64,000 nucleotides of DNA from Halorubrum hochsteinianum. Its GTDB lineage: Archaea > Halobacteriota > Halobacteria > Halobacteriales > Haloferacaceae. The DNA lies in contig NZ_CP098415.1 of assembly GCF_023702125.1 (NCBI RefSeq), positions 2,232,001 to 2,296,000 of the forward strand, in the 5' to 3' direction. Under the pieces are notes generated by a model. The model made no database searches. It had not been told where the DNA came from and was given only the letters and a program-made list of their open reading frames with translations. Position numbers and translations under genes: made by a program. Position 1 is the stretch's first letter. Each line of letters opens with the position of its first letter. Shown here piece after piece: positions 34,173 to 42,931 of this stretch.

Positions 34173-36935
34173 CTATTCGACCGGCTCGAACCCCGTGACC
34201 TCGAAGCGCGTCCCGCCGCTCTCGCTCCGCGTCACACGAACGTCGCAGCCGTGCGCGTCGGCGACCTCCTCGACGATCGCGAGCCCGAAGCCGGTTCCGT
34301 CGTCGCGCGTCGAGTAACCGGAGTCGAAGACCCGCTCGCGCTCGTCCGCCGGGATGCCGGGCCCGTCGTCCGCGACGTAGAACCCGGTCTCCAAGTCGCC
34401 GACGGTGACCGTCACGTCGCCGCCGTGCTCGACGGCGTTCCGAATGAGGTTCTCGAACAGCTGCGCGAGCCGGCTCCGGTCCGCCCGGACCGCGGACTCG
34501 ACGTCGACGTCGACGGTCGCCCCGCCGGTGTCGACGTTCTCCCAACAGTCGCCGACGAGACCGGCCAGCTCGACCGGTTCCCACTCGGTCTCCGCCGCGC
34601 CCTCGCGCGCCAGCTGTAGGAGGTCGTCGACGAGCGCCCCGATCCGGTCGTGCGCTCTCGCAATCGCCGCGAGGTGTTCGTCGTCCCGCTCTGCTCGCGA
34701 CAGTTCGAGGTGCCCCTCCGCCACGTTCAACGGGTTTCGCAGGTCGTGCGAGACGATGCTGGCGAACTCCTCTAACCGCTCGTTCTGCCGTTCGAGCTCC
34801 CGTTCGCGTTCGATGCGGTCGAGCGCCGTCGTCGTGTGCGCCGCGACGGTCTCCGCGAGCGACACGTCGACGTCGTCGAACGCGTCGGTCTCGGGCGACC
34901 CGATCAGGAGGACGCCGTGGTCGTCGAGCGGGAGGACGATCTCGCTGCGGACCGGCGTGTCCGGGTTGAACCGCTCCGGGACCGTCGAGAGGTCGTCGTA
35001 GGTGAACGACTCGCCCGCCTCGTACGCCCGGCCCGCGAGCCCCTCGCCGGACGCGAACGTCGGCGGCACGCCGACGATCTCCTCGGTCCTGTCCGTCCAC
35101 GCCGCCGGCACCAGTTCGTCGGCCGCGGGGTCGTGGAGGTGGACGGCGCTCGCCGGCATGTCGAGCACGTCGTGAACGGTTTCGACGGCTATCTCGGCCG
35201 CCCGCTCGGCCGTCTCGGCCCGCATTATCGACCGGACGATCTCGTGGAGGGCGTCGATGACCCGCCCGTGGCGTTCGCGGTCGGTGACGTCCGTCACGAA
35301 CCCCTCAAGCGCCGACACGTCCCCGTCGTCGGCGTACGTCGCCCGGCCCCGCTCCCAGACCCACTTCACCTCCCCCTCCTTCGTGCGGATCCGATAGGTT
35401 ATCTCGAACGGCTCTCGCCGCTCGATCGCCACCTGTATCGACTCCCACACGCCCTCCCGGTCCTCGGGGTGGATGACGCGCTCGCCGTACACCCTCGCCT
35501 GACTCTCCAGGTCGGCGGGGCGATACCCCGTCAGCTCTGTCACCTCTCCCCTGACGTCCTCCATCGGCCACCCGGGCTCGTTCGCGCACCGATACACCAT
35601 TCCCGGCAGGTTGTCGACGAGCCGTGAGAGCCGTCGCTCGCGCCGTTTGCGCTCCGTGAGGTCTCGGGCGATTCCGATGAGCCCGATCAGCTCGCCGTCG
35701 CGGTCCGTGAGGCTCGACCCGGCGAACTCGTAGGGGACGCGCTCGCCGTCCGCCGTCAGCACCTCGGACTCGACGGCCGCCTCGCCGGTGGCGAGCGCCT
35801 CCTGCATCGCGGCGCGGATCCGCTCTCGCTCGTCTTCGGGGAACAGCTCCGTCGCGCGCATGCCCTCGATCGCTTCGTCGGTGTAGCCGACGGCCTCGAC
35901 GAGGTGATCGTTCCACCGCCGGAACGTCCCGTCGGTGTCGATCACGTAGAAGACGTCGGTGAGCGAGTCGAGCGCCTGGTCGATGAAGTCGCGCTCCTCG
36001 CGGAGGTTCTCGCGGACCTCGAACGAGTGGACGACGTGAGCGACGTCGTCCCCGACCTCGGCGAGGAGCTCGCGTTCGGTCGCGTCGAAGGCGTTCGGGC
36101 GGTCGGCGTACACCGCGAGCGCGCCGTACAGCGTGTCCCGATACTCGAGCGGGAGGGCGGCCACCGACCGGAACCCACGTTCGACCGCCGCGGACCGCCA
36201 CGGTTCGAAGTCGTCGTCCTCCGTGACGTCCTGCGAGACGGCGACCCGGCGCTCGCGTATCGCCGTCCCGGCGGGGCCCAGTCCGGTGGGACTCTCGTCG
36301 GTCGTGATCGTGATCCCGTCGAGGTAGCCGCCTTCGACGCCCGCGGACACTTTCGGTTCGATCCGGCCCGTCTCGGCGTCGACCTCGCCGATCCACGCGA
36401 ACCGGTAGGGGTCGGCGTCGCTGACGATCTCGCAGACCCGGCGCTCGACCGCGCCCCGCGAGTCGGCGCGCACGATCGCCTTGTTGATCTCGCTGGCGAG
36501 CGTGCGGATCCGGTCGAGTTCGGCGGCGCGCTGGCCCGTCCGGTACTGCTCGACTGCGTTCGCGATCCGGTTCGCGAGGACGGCGTACTGCCCGGTCCCG
36601 CGCTCCTTCTGGAGGTAGTCCGTGACGCCGGACGCGATCGCGTCGCTCGCGACCTCCTCGCTGCCCTTGCCCGTGTAGAGGATGAAGGGGAGATCCGGTC
36701 GCTCCTCGCGGACGGCCTCGAGGAACTCGATCCCGCTTTTCCCGGGCATGTCGTAGTCGGAGACAACGCAGTCGAACCCCCCCTCGGACACCCGGTCGAG
36801 CCCCTCGGCCGCGTCCGTCGCGGTCTCGATGTCGAGCCGGTCGTCCTCGCGTTCGAGGTGGATCGCCGCCAGCTCCGCCAGGTCCGGATCGTCGTCGACG
36901 TGGAGGACGCGAATCGCGTCTGAGTGTGCGCTCAT
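34173..36935 (-). CDS. Hybrid sensor histidine kinase REC-GAF-PAS-PAS-GAF-HisKA-HATPase
   Basis: A 920-residue soluble signalling protein with no membrane segment. It opens with a receiver domain (about 8-125; acidic HVDDDP and phospho-acceptor Asp60 in VVSDYDMPGKSG, TGKG Lys). Then come a GAF-type domain (about 150-320, GYLDGITITTDESPTGLGPAGTAIRER), two PAS domains (about 335-455 and 465-590, ending TERKRRERRLSR and TDRERHGRV), a second GAF (about 605-740), the HisKA dimerisation helix with the phosphorylated His in SIVSHDLRNPLNVAEGHL, and the HATPase with FENLIRNAVEHGG, DDGPGIP and GTGFGLAIVEEVADAHG. It probably integrates cytoplasmic signals such as light, redox or small molecules. No response regulator with DNA-binding output is adjacent. 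The ATG precedes the receiver; the longer upstream frame is not coding. Confidence 0.95.
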   Translation of the reverse strand: MSAHSDAIRVLHVDDDPDLAELAAIHLEREDDRLDIETATDAAEGLDRVSEGGFDCVVSDYDMPGKSGIEFLEAVREERPDLPFILYTGKGSEEVASDAIASGVTDYLQKERGTGQYAVLANRIANAVEQYRTGQRAAELDRIRTLASEINKAIVRADSRGAVERRVCEIVSDADPYRFAWIGEVDAETGRIEPKVSAGVEGGYLDGITITTDESPTGLGPAGTAIRERRVAVSQDVTEDDDFEPWRSAAVERGFRSVAALPLEYRDTLYGALAVYADRPNAFDATERELLAEVGDDVAHVVHSFEVRENLREERDFIDQALDSLTDVFYVIDTDGTFRRWNDHLVEAVGYTDEAIEGMRATELFPEDERERIRAAMQEALATGEAAVESEVLTADGERVPYEFAGSSLTDRDGELIGLIGIARDLTERKRRERRLSRLVDNLPGMVYRCANEPGWPMEDVRGEVTELTGYRPADLESQARVYGERVIHPEDREGVWESIQVAIERREPFEITYRIRTKEGEVKWVWERGRATYADDGDVSALEGFVTDVTDRERHGRVIDALHEIVRSIMRAETAERAAEIAVETVHDVLDMPASAVHLHDPAADELVPAAWTDRTEEIVGVPPTFASGEGLAGRAYEAGESFTYDDLSTVPERFNPDTPVRSEIVLPLDDHGVLLIGSPETDAFDDVDVSLAETVAAHTTTALDRIERERELERQNERLEEFASIVSHDLRNPLNVAEGHLELSRAERDDEHLAAIARAHDRIGALVDDLLQLAREGAAETEWEPVELAGLVGDCWENVDTGGATVDVDVESAVRADRSRLAQLFENLIRNAVEHGGDVTVTVGDLETGFYVADDGPGIPADERERVFDSGYSTRDDGTGFGLAIVEEVADAHGCDVRVTRSESGGTRFEVTGFEPVE

Positions 36936-37116
36936 GTGCCGCGTGTTACCGGAAAACGGAAGCCACGGTACATAAGATGGGGGGCCGGCCGGCGGTTCGC
37001 GGCACGCGACGGCCGCGCCGGATCCGGCGTCGCCCGCGGACGACTCTCTCTCCGGGGAACCTTCTTCTCCGACCCCGGGCAGAAAACCGATTACCGCCCC
37101 GAACCCGAGTACTGAC
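36936..37116. promoter_or_regulatory. Divergent promoter region
   Basis: About 180 bases between the histidine kinase (minus) and a 70-residue membrane protein gene (plus). A TATA-like CTTATGTACC on the minus strand (about 36967-36976) lies roughly 30-40 bases ahead of the kinase ATG. An AAAACCGATTACC stretch near 37083-37095 is the best candidate on the other side. No gene is seen in it. Confidence 0.4.
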
Positions 37117-37329
37117 GTGTATCTCGGTCTCGCCCTCCTCCTGCTCGCGGTCGGGATCCCGCACGCCGTCTGGCCGTACGAGATCGGGCGGTTCGGGGAA
37201 CGGCTCGATTCCATCGGGAGCAAGCGGGCGTGGTCGGAAGTCGAACCCGCTGAGTGGAACGTCAAGCTTACGCGCGCTGTCGGGATCGGGACGGTGGTTC
37301 TAGGCCTGATCGAACTCCTCACCGGTTGA
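37117..37329 (+). CDS. 70-residue two-helix membrane protein
   Basis: A small protein with a GTG start: helix YLGLALLLLAVGIPHAVWPYEI, a polar loop (GRFGERLDSIGSKRAWSEVEPAEWNVKLTRAV) and helix GIGTVVLGLIELLTG. The pattern resembles small DUF6199-like proteins, which I mention only as a possibility. It converges on the S9 peptidase gene with 18 bases between stops. Confidence 0.6.
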   Translation: MYLGLALLLLAVGIPHAVWPYEIGRFGERLDSIGSKRAWSEVEPAEWNVKLTRAVGIGTVVLGLIELLTG

Positions 37330-37347
37330 GGTGTCCGAACCGCCCCG

Positions 37348-39249
37348 TCAGTCGTCCAGCGAGGCGACGGCGGTCCGCTCCGCGCCGATCCGGCGGTCGA
37401 GGAAGTCGTCGATGAGTTCCAGCGACCGGATCTTCTGGTCGATGTCGCCGGAGCCGTGCCCCTCCTCGCCGAGCTCCTCGTACTCGTAGTCGCCGCCCTC
37501 CGCGAAGCCGGCGTCGTCGAGCGCGTCGCGGAGGATCCGCGCCTGCGAGACCGGAACGCGCGGGTCGTTGACGCCGTGGACGATCAGGAGCGGGGCGTCG
37601 ATGTTCTCGACGTGGGTCACCGGACTCCGCTCGCGGTAGATCGCCTCGTTCTCGTCCGGCTCGCCGAGGTTCTTCACCATGAGCTCCGTCCGGAAGTGCG
37701 GCATCGTGTTCTCGTACATGTCGAACAGGTCGCTCACGCCGACCCACGTTATCCCGGCCGCGTACAGGTCGGGGTACTGGACCAGCTGCCAGTTCGCGGA
37801 GTAGCCGCCGTAGGAGCCGCCGTAGACGGCGACTCGGTCCTCGTCGAGCCAGTCGTACTCGTCGAGGACGTGCTCGGCACCGGTCGCCACGTCGCCCTGC
37901 TCGGCACCGCCCCAGTCGTCGTACAGTTCCTCGACGAACTCGCGGCCGCGGCCCGACGAGCCGCGGTAGTTCACCTGGAGGACGGAGTAGCCGCGCGAGA
38001 GCAGGAACTGGACGCGGTAGTTGAACCGCTGGAGGTCGAGCGCGCGCGGCCCGCCGTGCGGGTTCACGACCAGCGGCGAGGGGCGGCGGCCGGAGTCGAA
38101 CAGCAGTCCCTCGATCTCGAACGTCTCGTAGGGGGCGTGTTCGACCGCCCGCGCGGGCGTCTCGGGGACGCCGTCGGAGGCGAAGGTCACGACCTCCGGC
38201 TCGACGAAGTCGTCGGGGTCGAAGGGGCCGTACTCGGCCTCGAAGACCCGTTCGAACTCGTCCGCGTCGAGGTCGTACGCGACGAGCCCCGGTCGGCGGC
38301 TCGACGTCGTGTGCTGCGTCAGGAGCCGCCCGTCGGCGAGCGGCCGGTGGACGAAGGGCTGAGCGACACCGTCCGGCAGCGAGAGCCGCCGCGACTCGCC
38401 GGTCTCGGTGTCGTGGACCACCGGGACGACGGTGGTCCCATCGACCCGGTTCCCGACGAATCGGTCACCGTCCGGAAGGAACCCGCTCACCGACTCGTCG
38501 TGTTCCTCGCTCCCGAACCATGTCACCGAGGCGTCGCCGACGCCGTCGGAGAGGTCGACGACTCCGCCGCGGTTCAGGTCGGTCGTGTTGTCGCTGACGA
38601 GGAGCCGCTCTCCGTCGGGGTTCCAGTCGATCGGCCGGGACTCGGCCCCCACGTCGCCGAGGTCGAGGTTCCGCGGGTTCGACCCGTCGGCGTCGGCGAC
38701 GTACACGTCGTCGTTCTCGTAGACGTCCGTCTCGTTCGTCGCGTACGCGATCCGGTCCCCGTCCGGCGACAGTTCGCCGGCGGAGACGGCGCGCTCGTAG
38801 TCGGTGAGCTTCGTCGTCTCGCCGCTCGGGAGGTCGTGCCGGTAGAGGTTCATCTGCCCGTCGCGACTGGAGCCGAGCAGGAGCGTCTCGCCGTCCTCGC
38901 TCACGTCGTGGAGGTGGACCTGTCCGTCCATCTCGACGACGGGCTCACTCTCCCCGTCGAGCGACATCGCCCACACGTCGTGCTGCTCGTCGCCCCCCTC
39001 GTCCCGGTGGTAGAACAGCCGGGAGCCGTCGGGGTCCCACCTGAAGCCGGCGCGGACCGACCGGGGAACGTCGCCGTCGCTCAGCTGCGTCAGCGAGCCG
39101 TCCTCGGGGTCGAACAGGTGGAGCTCGTTGCGACCGGTCACGTCGTAGTAGAGCGCGACCGTCTCGCCGTCCGGGGACACGCGGGGACCGGAGAACGTCG
39201 GTAGCTCAGCGAGTTCGCGGAGTACGTCGGCGTCTGCGGTGTCGGACAT
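37348..39249 (-). CDS. S9-family prolyl oligopeptidase-type serine peptidase
   Basis: A 633-residue cytoplasmic peptidase. The N-terminal about 370 residues form a beta-propeller, with TolB-like repeats such as SPDGETVALYYD, DPDGSRLFYHRD, SPDGDRIAYATN and NPDGERLLVSDN. The C-terminal alpha/beta-hydrolase domain carries the catalytic triad: Ser479 in AVYGGSYGGYSA, Asp562 in VHGVNDPRVPV and His598 in EEGHGS. This organisation is that of S9C acylaminoacyl- or dipeptidyl-type peptidases, which act on short peptides. The ATG starts just before the propeller (MSDTADADVLRELAELP). No signal peptide. Confidence 0.93.
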   Translation of the reverse strand: MSDTADADVLRELAELPTFSGPRVSPDGETVALYYDVTGRNELHLFDPEDGSLTQLSDGDVPRSVRAGFRWDPDGSRLFYHRDEGGDEQHDVWAMSLDGESEPVVEMDGQVHLHDVSEDGETLLLGSSRDGQMNLYRHDLPSGETTKLTDYERAVSAGELSPDGDRIAYATNETDVYENDDVYVADADGSNPRNLDLGDVGAESRPIDWNPDGERLLVSDNTTDLNRGGVVDLSDGVGDASVTWFGSEEHDESVSGFLPDGDRFVGNRVDGTTVVPVVHDTETGESRRLSLPDGVAQPFVHRPLADGRLLTQHTTSSRRPGLVAYDLDADEFERVFEAEYGPFDPDDFVEPEVVTFASDGVPETPARAVEHAPYETFEIEGLLFDSGRRPSPLVVNPHGGPRALDLQRFNYRVQFLLSRGYSVLQVNYRGSSGRGREFVEELYDDWGGAEQGDVATGAEHVLDEYDWLDEDRVAVYGGSYGGYSANWQLVQYPDLYAAGITWVGVSDLFDMYENTMPHFRTELMVKNLGEPDENEAIYRERSPVTHVENIDAPLLIVHGVNDPRVPVSQARILRDALDDAGFAEGGDYEYEELGEEGHGSGDIDQKIRSLELIDDFLDRRIGAERTAVASLDD

Positions 39250-39331
39250 CCAACTATACCGGGCGTCGGAACCGTCTTGAACGTTTCCCGGAGATCCGTC
39301 GGTTCCCGGCGGGGCGGGTGACGAGTGGGCC

Positions 39332-39688
39332 TTAGTCGGGCGACGACTCGGACCGGTAATTAAAATCGGCGACGGTGAGCGCCATTCCGAACAGCATGAG
39401 GCCGAACGCCGCGGTCGCGGCCGGTAGGGAGATCTGTACGAAGACGCTCGTGGTTCCCCCTGCGACACCGCCGCCCACGGCCCCCAAGAGCCGTTGCTTC
39501 CGGTCCGGGTTGGTGCCAAATTGCTTTCGCCACGTCCCCCAGTGGGCGACGACGAGCGACGTCGTGGCCGTGTAGATGAGGAAGACCGACGGGAACAGCA
39601 AGTGTTCTCCATTGCCGAAGTACACGACGAGACCGGTGACCGACAGTCCGACAGTCAGCGCGATACCGTAGCGGAGGGCTCGGTTCAC
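39332..39688 (-). CDS. Small four-helix membrane protein
   Basis: A 118-residue protein with a GTG start (NRALRYGIALTVGLSV...). Helices are visible at IALTVGLSVTGLVVYFG, LFPSVFLIYTATTSLVVAHWG, LLGAVGGGVAGGTTSVFVQI and AAFGLMLFGMALTVADFNY. Just upstream on the minus strand lies an AT-rich stretch (39690-39725) suited to a leaderless promoter. It resembles in style the membrane protein at 62813 but I see no clear homology. Function unknown. Confidence 0.65.
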   Translation of the reverse strand: MNRALRYGIALTVGLSVTGLVVYFGNGEHLLFPSVFLIYTATTSLVVAHWGTWRKQFGTNPDRKQRLLGAVGGGVAGGTTSVFVQISLPAATAAFGLMLFGMALTVADFNYRSESSPD

Positions 39689-39793
39689 AGATATTTCTTG
39701 TTGGAAAACCAGAAATGAATTTTGGTCGGCTACCGGCGGGGGGCCCGACCCGCCGACAGACCCTTTGTCGGACGTGTCAAAGTCGGTAGCAGG

Positions 39794-41389
39794 ATGGGAT
39801 CGCCGGACGACGCTCCGCTCCCGACCGCGCCCGAGCGGGAAGGAGTCCGGGACGCGACCGAGACGGAGCCGACGGGGATCGTCGTCTGGCACCGGAAGGA
39901 CCTGCGGATCGCGGACAACCCGGCGGTCGCGGCGGCCGCGGCGCAGTCCGACCGAGTCCTCCCGCTCTTCGTCTTCGACCCGGGCTTCTACGACGAGCGC
40001 GGGGCCGCCTGCGATGCCCGGATCGAGTTCCTCCACGACTGCCTGCGCGACCTCGACCGCCAGTACCGCGACGTCGGCGGCGCGGGGCTGACGTACGCCC
40101 ACGGCGACCCGCTCGACGTGCTCCGTCGGTTCGTCGACGCCGGGTGGGGGGTCGTCGCGGCCGCGAGCGCGACCGGTCGGTACGGGCGACGGCGGGACGA
40201 GCGCGCCCGCGACGAGCTCGGCGTCGAGTTCGCCGCGGGCGACGGCCTCGTCCGAGACGCGGACCGCCCCCGAGACGGGTGGAGCGACCGCGTCGAGTCG
40301 TGGCTCGCCGAGGAGCCGTACGACTGGGACCCTCGGTCGGTCGCGGTCGCGGGAATCGACACCGGGATCGACCCCGAGCGCGTTCGCGACGCGTACGGCA
40401 TCGACTCGACGAAGACGCGCGTTCCGACCGGCGGGCGCGGGCCGGCGCGGAAGAAACTCCGCGCGTTCACCGAGCGGATCGCCGACTACCCGGGGTCCAT
40501 CTCCTCGCCGGTCGACGCCCGCGAGGGGACGAGCGGCCTCTCGCCGTACCTGCGGTTCGGCTGCCTCTCGGTCCGCGAGGTCCACCGGCACGTCGACGAG
40601 CGCGCCCCGGACGGCCGCGGGAAGTCGATGTTCGTCTCCCGGCTGTTCTGGAACCGCCACTACACCCAGAAGCTGCTCGACTGGCCGGGGTGGCTCGACG
40701 AGGCCGTCAACCCCGTCTACCGCGGATTCAACCGCGACCGGCACGACCCCGACCTCGTCGCGGCGTGGAAGGAGGGGCGGACCGGGTTTCCGATGGTCGA
40801 CGCCAGCATGCGCTGCCTGCGCGAGACGGGGTGGCTCAACTTCCGGATGCGGGCGCTGTGCGCGAGCGTCTACTTCCACGTCCTCCAGCAGCCGTGGCGG
40901 ATCGGCGCGGACCACTTCTACCGCCACCTGATCGACGGCGACCCCGCGATCAACTACACCCAGTGGCAGTCGCAGTGCGGGCTGGTCGGCCGCCCGGGTC
41001 TGCGGCTGTACGACCCCCGCAAGCAGGTGCGCGATCAGGATCCCGACGGCGAGTTCGTCACGCGGTGGGTCCCGGAACTCGACCCGCTCCCCGCTGCGCA
41101 CCTCGACGCGCCCGAGAAGACCCCCCTCTCCGTCCAGCGCGAGGTCGGCGTCGAGATCGGCGAGACGTACCCGTACCCCGTCGTCGACTACGAGGCGGCC
41201 CGCAGCGAGTTCCGCGACCGGTACGGGGCCGTCCACGGCGCGGCCGCGGCCCGCCTCGCTGACGAGTCGGTCGCGCGCCGGGCGTCGCTGTCGGGCGGGC
41301 TGGGGGCCGCTCGCTCGATCGCGGCCGACCACGGCGACGCGGACGGGGACGGCGGAGCGACGCAGACGGGGCTGGGCGACTTCGATTGA
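39794..41389 (+). CDS. phr: Deoxyribodipyrimidine photolyase
   Basis: A 531-residue light-driven DNA repair enzyme that reverses UV pyrimidine dimers using FAD and an antenna chromophore. The N-terminal alpha/beta domain begins TGIVVWHRKDLRIADNPAVAAAA. FAD-binding helices follow: SGLSPYLRFGCLSVREVHRHV, RLFWNRHYTQKLLDWPGW, WKEGRTGFPMVDASMRCLRETGWLNFRMRALCASVYFHVLQQPWRIGADHFYRHLIDGDPAINYTQWQSQCG, and YDPRKQVRDQDPDGEFVTRWVPEL. These are class I photolyase/cryptochrome motifs. The C-terminal 60 residues are Ala/Gly-rich and probably disordered, ending TGLGDFD. A partial duplicate of that terminal sequence lies just past the stop. Confidence 0.94.
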   Translation: MGSPDDAPLPTAPEREGVRDATETEPTGIVVWHRKDLRIADNPAVAAAAAQSDRVLPLFVFDPGFYDERGAACDARIEFLHDCLRDLDRQYRDVGGAGLTYAHGDPLDVLRRFVDAGWGVVAAASATGRYGRRRDERARDELGVEFAAGDGLVRDADRPRDGWSDRVESWLAEEPYDWDPRSVAVAGIDTGIDPERVRDAYGIDSTKTRVPTGGRGPARKKLRAFTERIADYPGSISSPVDAREGTSGLSPYLRFGCLSVREVHRHVDERAPDGRGKSMFVSRLFWNRHYTQKLLDWPGWLDEAVNPVYRGFNRDRHDPDLVAAWKEGRTGFPMVDASMRCLRETGWLNFRMRALCASVYFHVLQQPWRIGADHFYRHLIDGDPAINYTQWQSQCGLVGRPGLRLYDPRKQVRDQDPDGEFVTRWVPELDPLPAAHLDAPEKTPLSVQREVGVEIGETYPYPVVDYEAARSEFRDRYGAVHGAAAARLADESVARRASLSGGLGAARSIAADHGDADGDGGATQTGLGDFD

Positions 41390-41506
41390 CGCGGACGGGG
41401 CTCGGCGACTTCGGCCGACGTTTCCCGTCGTCGCCGGAGACCGGAAAGAGCCGGCGCGTGCCTCGGTCGACGGCAGTCTCAAGTGTTCGGAATGCCTCCC
41501 TTTCAC

Positions 41507-41584
41507 ATGGACTGTAACGACCCGAGCCGACGGCCTTCCGCGACGGACCGACCGGGCGATCCGACCGGGGTGACGGGCGCGTGA
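41507..41584 (+). CDS. 25-residue upstream ORF overlapping the GlpA-like gene start
   Basis: A short ATG-started frame (MDCNDPSRRPSATDRPGD...) whose TGA overlaps the GTG start of the downstream FAD oxidoreductase as GTGA. If translated it would couple initiation at the GTG. There is no visible domain, and the region 41390-41506 has no convincing promoter motif, so its reality is uncertain. Confidence 0.2.
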   Translation: MDCNDPSRRPSATDRPGDPTGVTGA

Positions 41585-42813
41585 GCGACGATCCGACGGT
41601 CCTCGTGATCGGCGGGGGCGCGACCGGAACGGGGATCGCGAGGGACCTCGCGCTCCGCGGGGTCGACGTCGCGCTCGTCGACCGCGGCGGGCTCGGAAGC
41701 GGCACCTCGGGGCGCTCGCACGGCCTCCTCCACAGCGGGGCCCGGTACGCCGAGGCGGACGCCGAGGGCGCTCGCGAGTGTATCGAGGAGAGCCGCACGC
41801 TCCGCGAGATCGCCGAGGGCTGCGTCCGCGACACCGGCGGGCTGTTCGTCCGGCTTGAGGGCGACGACCCCGACTACTTCGCGGAGAAGCTCGCGGCCTG
41901 CGAGGAGGTCGGGATCGAGACGGAGCGGCTCGACGAGGCGGCGGTGCGCGAGCGCGTTCCGGGGCTCGCGGACGAGGTCGCGGCGGCGTTCTCCGTTCCC
42001 GACGGCGTCATCTACCCGTCGCGGCTGGTCGCCGCCAACGCCGCCGACGCCGAGCGGCACGGGGCGGCGGTCCACCCGCACGCGCCCGTCGAGGACGTGA
42101 CCGTCGCCGACGGCGCGGTCGAGACCGTGCGCGTCGGCGGCGCGGTGGACGCGACGCTGACCCCGGAGGTCGTCGTCAACGCCACCGGGGCGTGGGCGGA
42201 CGCGATCGCCGAGATGGCCGGCGTGGAGGTCGGGATGGCACCGAGCCGGGGCGTGATGGTCTCCGTCGAGTACGACGGGCTCGGTCCGGTGTTGAACCGG
42301 TGCCGCGACCCCGACGACGGCGACATCGTCGTGCCCCACGACGGCGAGGTCGTGCTCGGGACGACGAGCGTCCCCGTCACCGACCCCGACGACTACGAGA
42401 CCGCCGACTGGGAGGTCGAGCGGTCGGTCGCGGAGTGCGCCGCGATGCTGCCCGCGGTCGCCGACGCGGCCGAGGTCCGGCGGTGGTGGGGGGTTCGCCC
42501 CCTGTACGCGCCGGACGAGGCGGGAGAGAACCGCCGGGGGATCTCCCGCGGCTTCACGCTGCTCGACCACGAGCGCGACGGCGCGACCGGGCTCTACAGC
42601 GTCGTCGGGGGGAAGCTGACGACCTACCGCCGGATGGCCGAAACGACCGCCGACGAGGTCTGCGAGCGACTGGGGGTCGAGGCCGCCTGCGAGACCGCGG
42701 ACGAGCCGCTCGCGCACGCCGACGACCCCGAGCGGCTGGACGAACTTGTCGCCGAGTACGGCGGCGCGAACCCGACCGACAGCGACGTGGTCGACGCGCC
42801 CGCCGGCGACTGA
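41581..42813 (+). CDS. GlpA-like FAD-dependent glycerol-3-phosphate dehydrogenase-type oxidoreductase
   Basis: A 410-residue FAD enzyme of the DAO/GlpA-GlpD group. The N-terminal FAD motif is VLVIGGGATGTGIARDLALRGVDVALVDRGGLGSGTSGRSHGLLHSGARYA, diagnostic for the glycerol-3-phosphate dehydrogenase family. Later motifs include PSRLVAANAADAERHGA, VNATGAWADAIAEMAGV and GLYSVVGGKLTTYRRMAETTADEVCERLG. Anaerobic GlpA is usually 530-580 residues with a C-terminal iron-sulfur (BFD-like) domain; this protein stops short of it and no glpB, glpC or glpK is adjacent. It may be a second, truncated paralogue or act on another 2-hydroxy substrate. GTG start; only a short uORF precedes it. Confidence 0.82.
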   Translation: MSDDPTVLVIGGGATGTGIARDLALRGVDVALVDRGGLGSGTSGRSHGLLHSGARYAEADAEGARECIEESRTLREIAEGCVRDTGGLFVRLEGDDPDYFAEKLAACEEVGIETERLDEAAVRERVPGLADEVAAAFSVPDGVIYPSRLVAANAADAERHGAAVHPHAPVEDVTVADGAVETVRVGGAVDATLTPEVVVNATGAWADAIAEMAGVEVGMAPSRGVMVSVEYDGLGPVLNRCRDPDDGDIVVPHDGEVVLGTTSVPVTDPDDYETADWEVERSVAECAAMLPAVADAAEVRRWWGVRPLYAPDEAGENRRGISRGFTLLDHERDGATGLYSVVGGKLTTYRRMAETTADEVCERLGVEAACETADEPLAHADDPERLDELVAEYGGANPTDSDVVDAPAGD

Positions 42814-42931
42814 GGCGAACAGTCGCACCCGGGCAGTTCGCGCCGCCGATCGAGGGGCCGTCGGACTGGAACGGGCCCGAGCCCCGAGGCGCACACCCAC
42901 ACTCAAGTCCCTCGCTCGTGACGGGCGAGCC

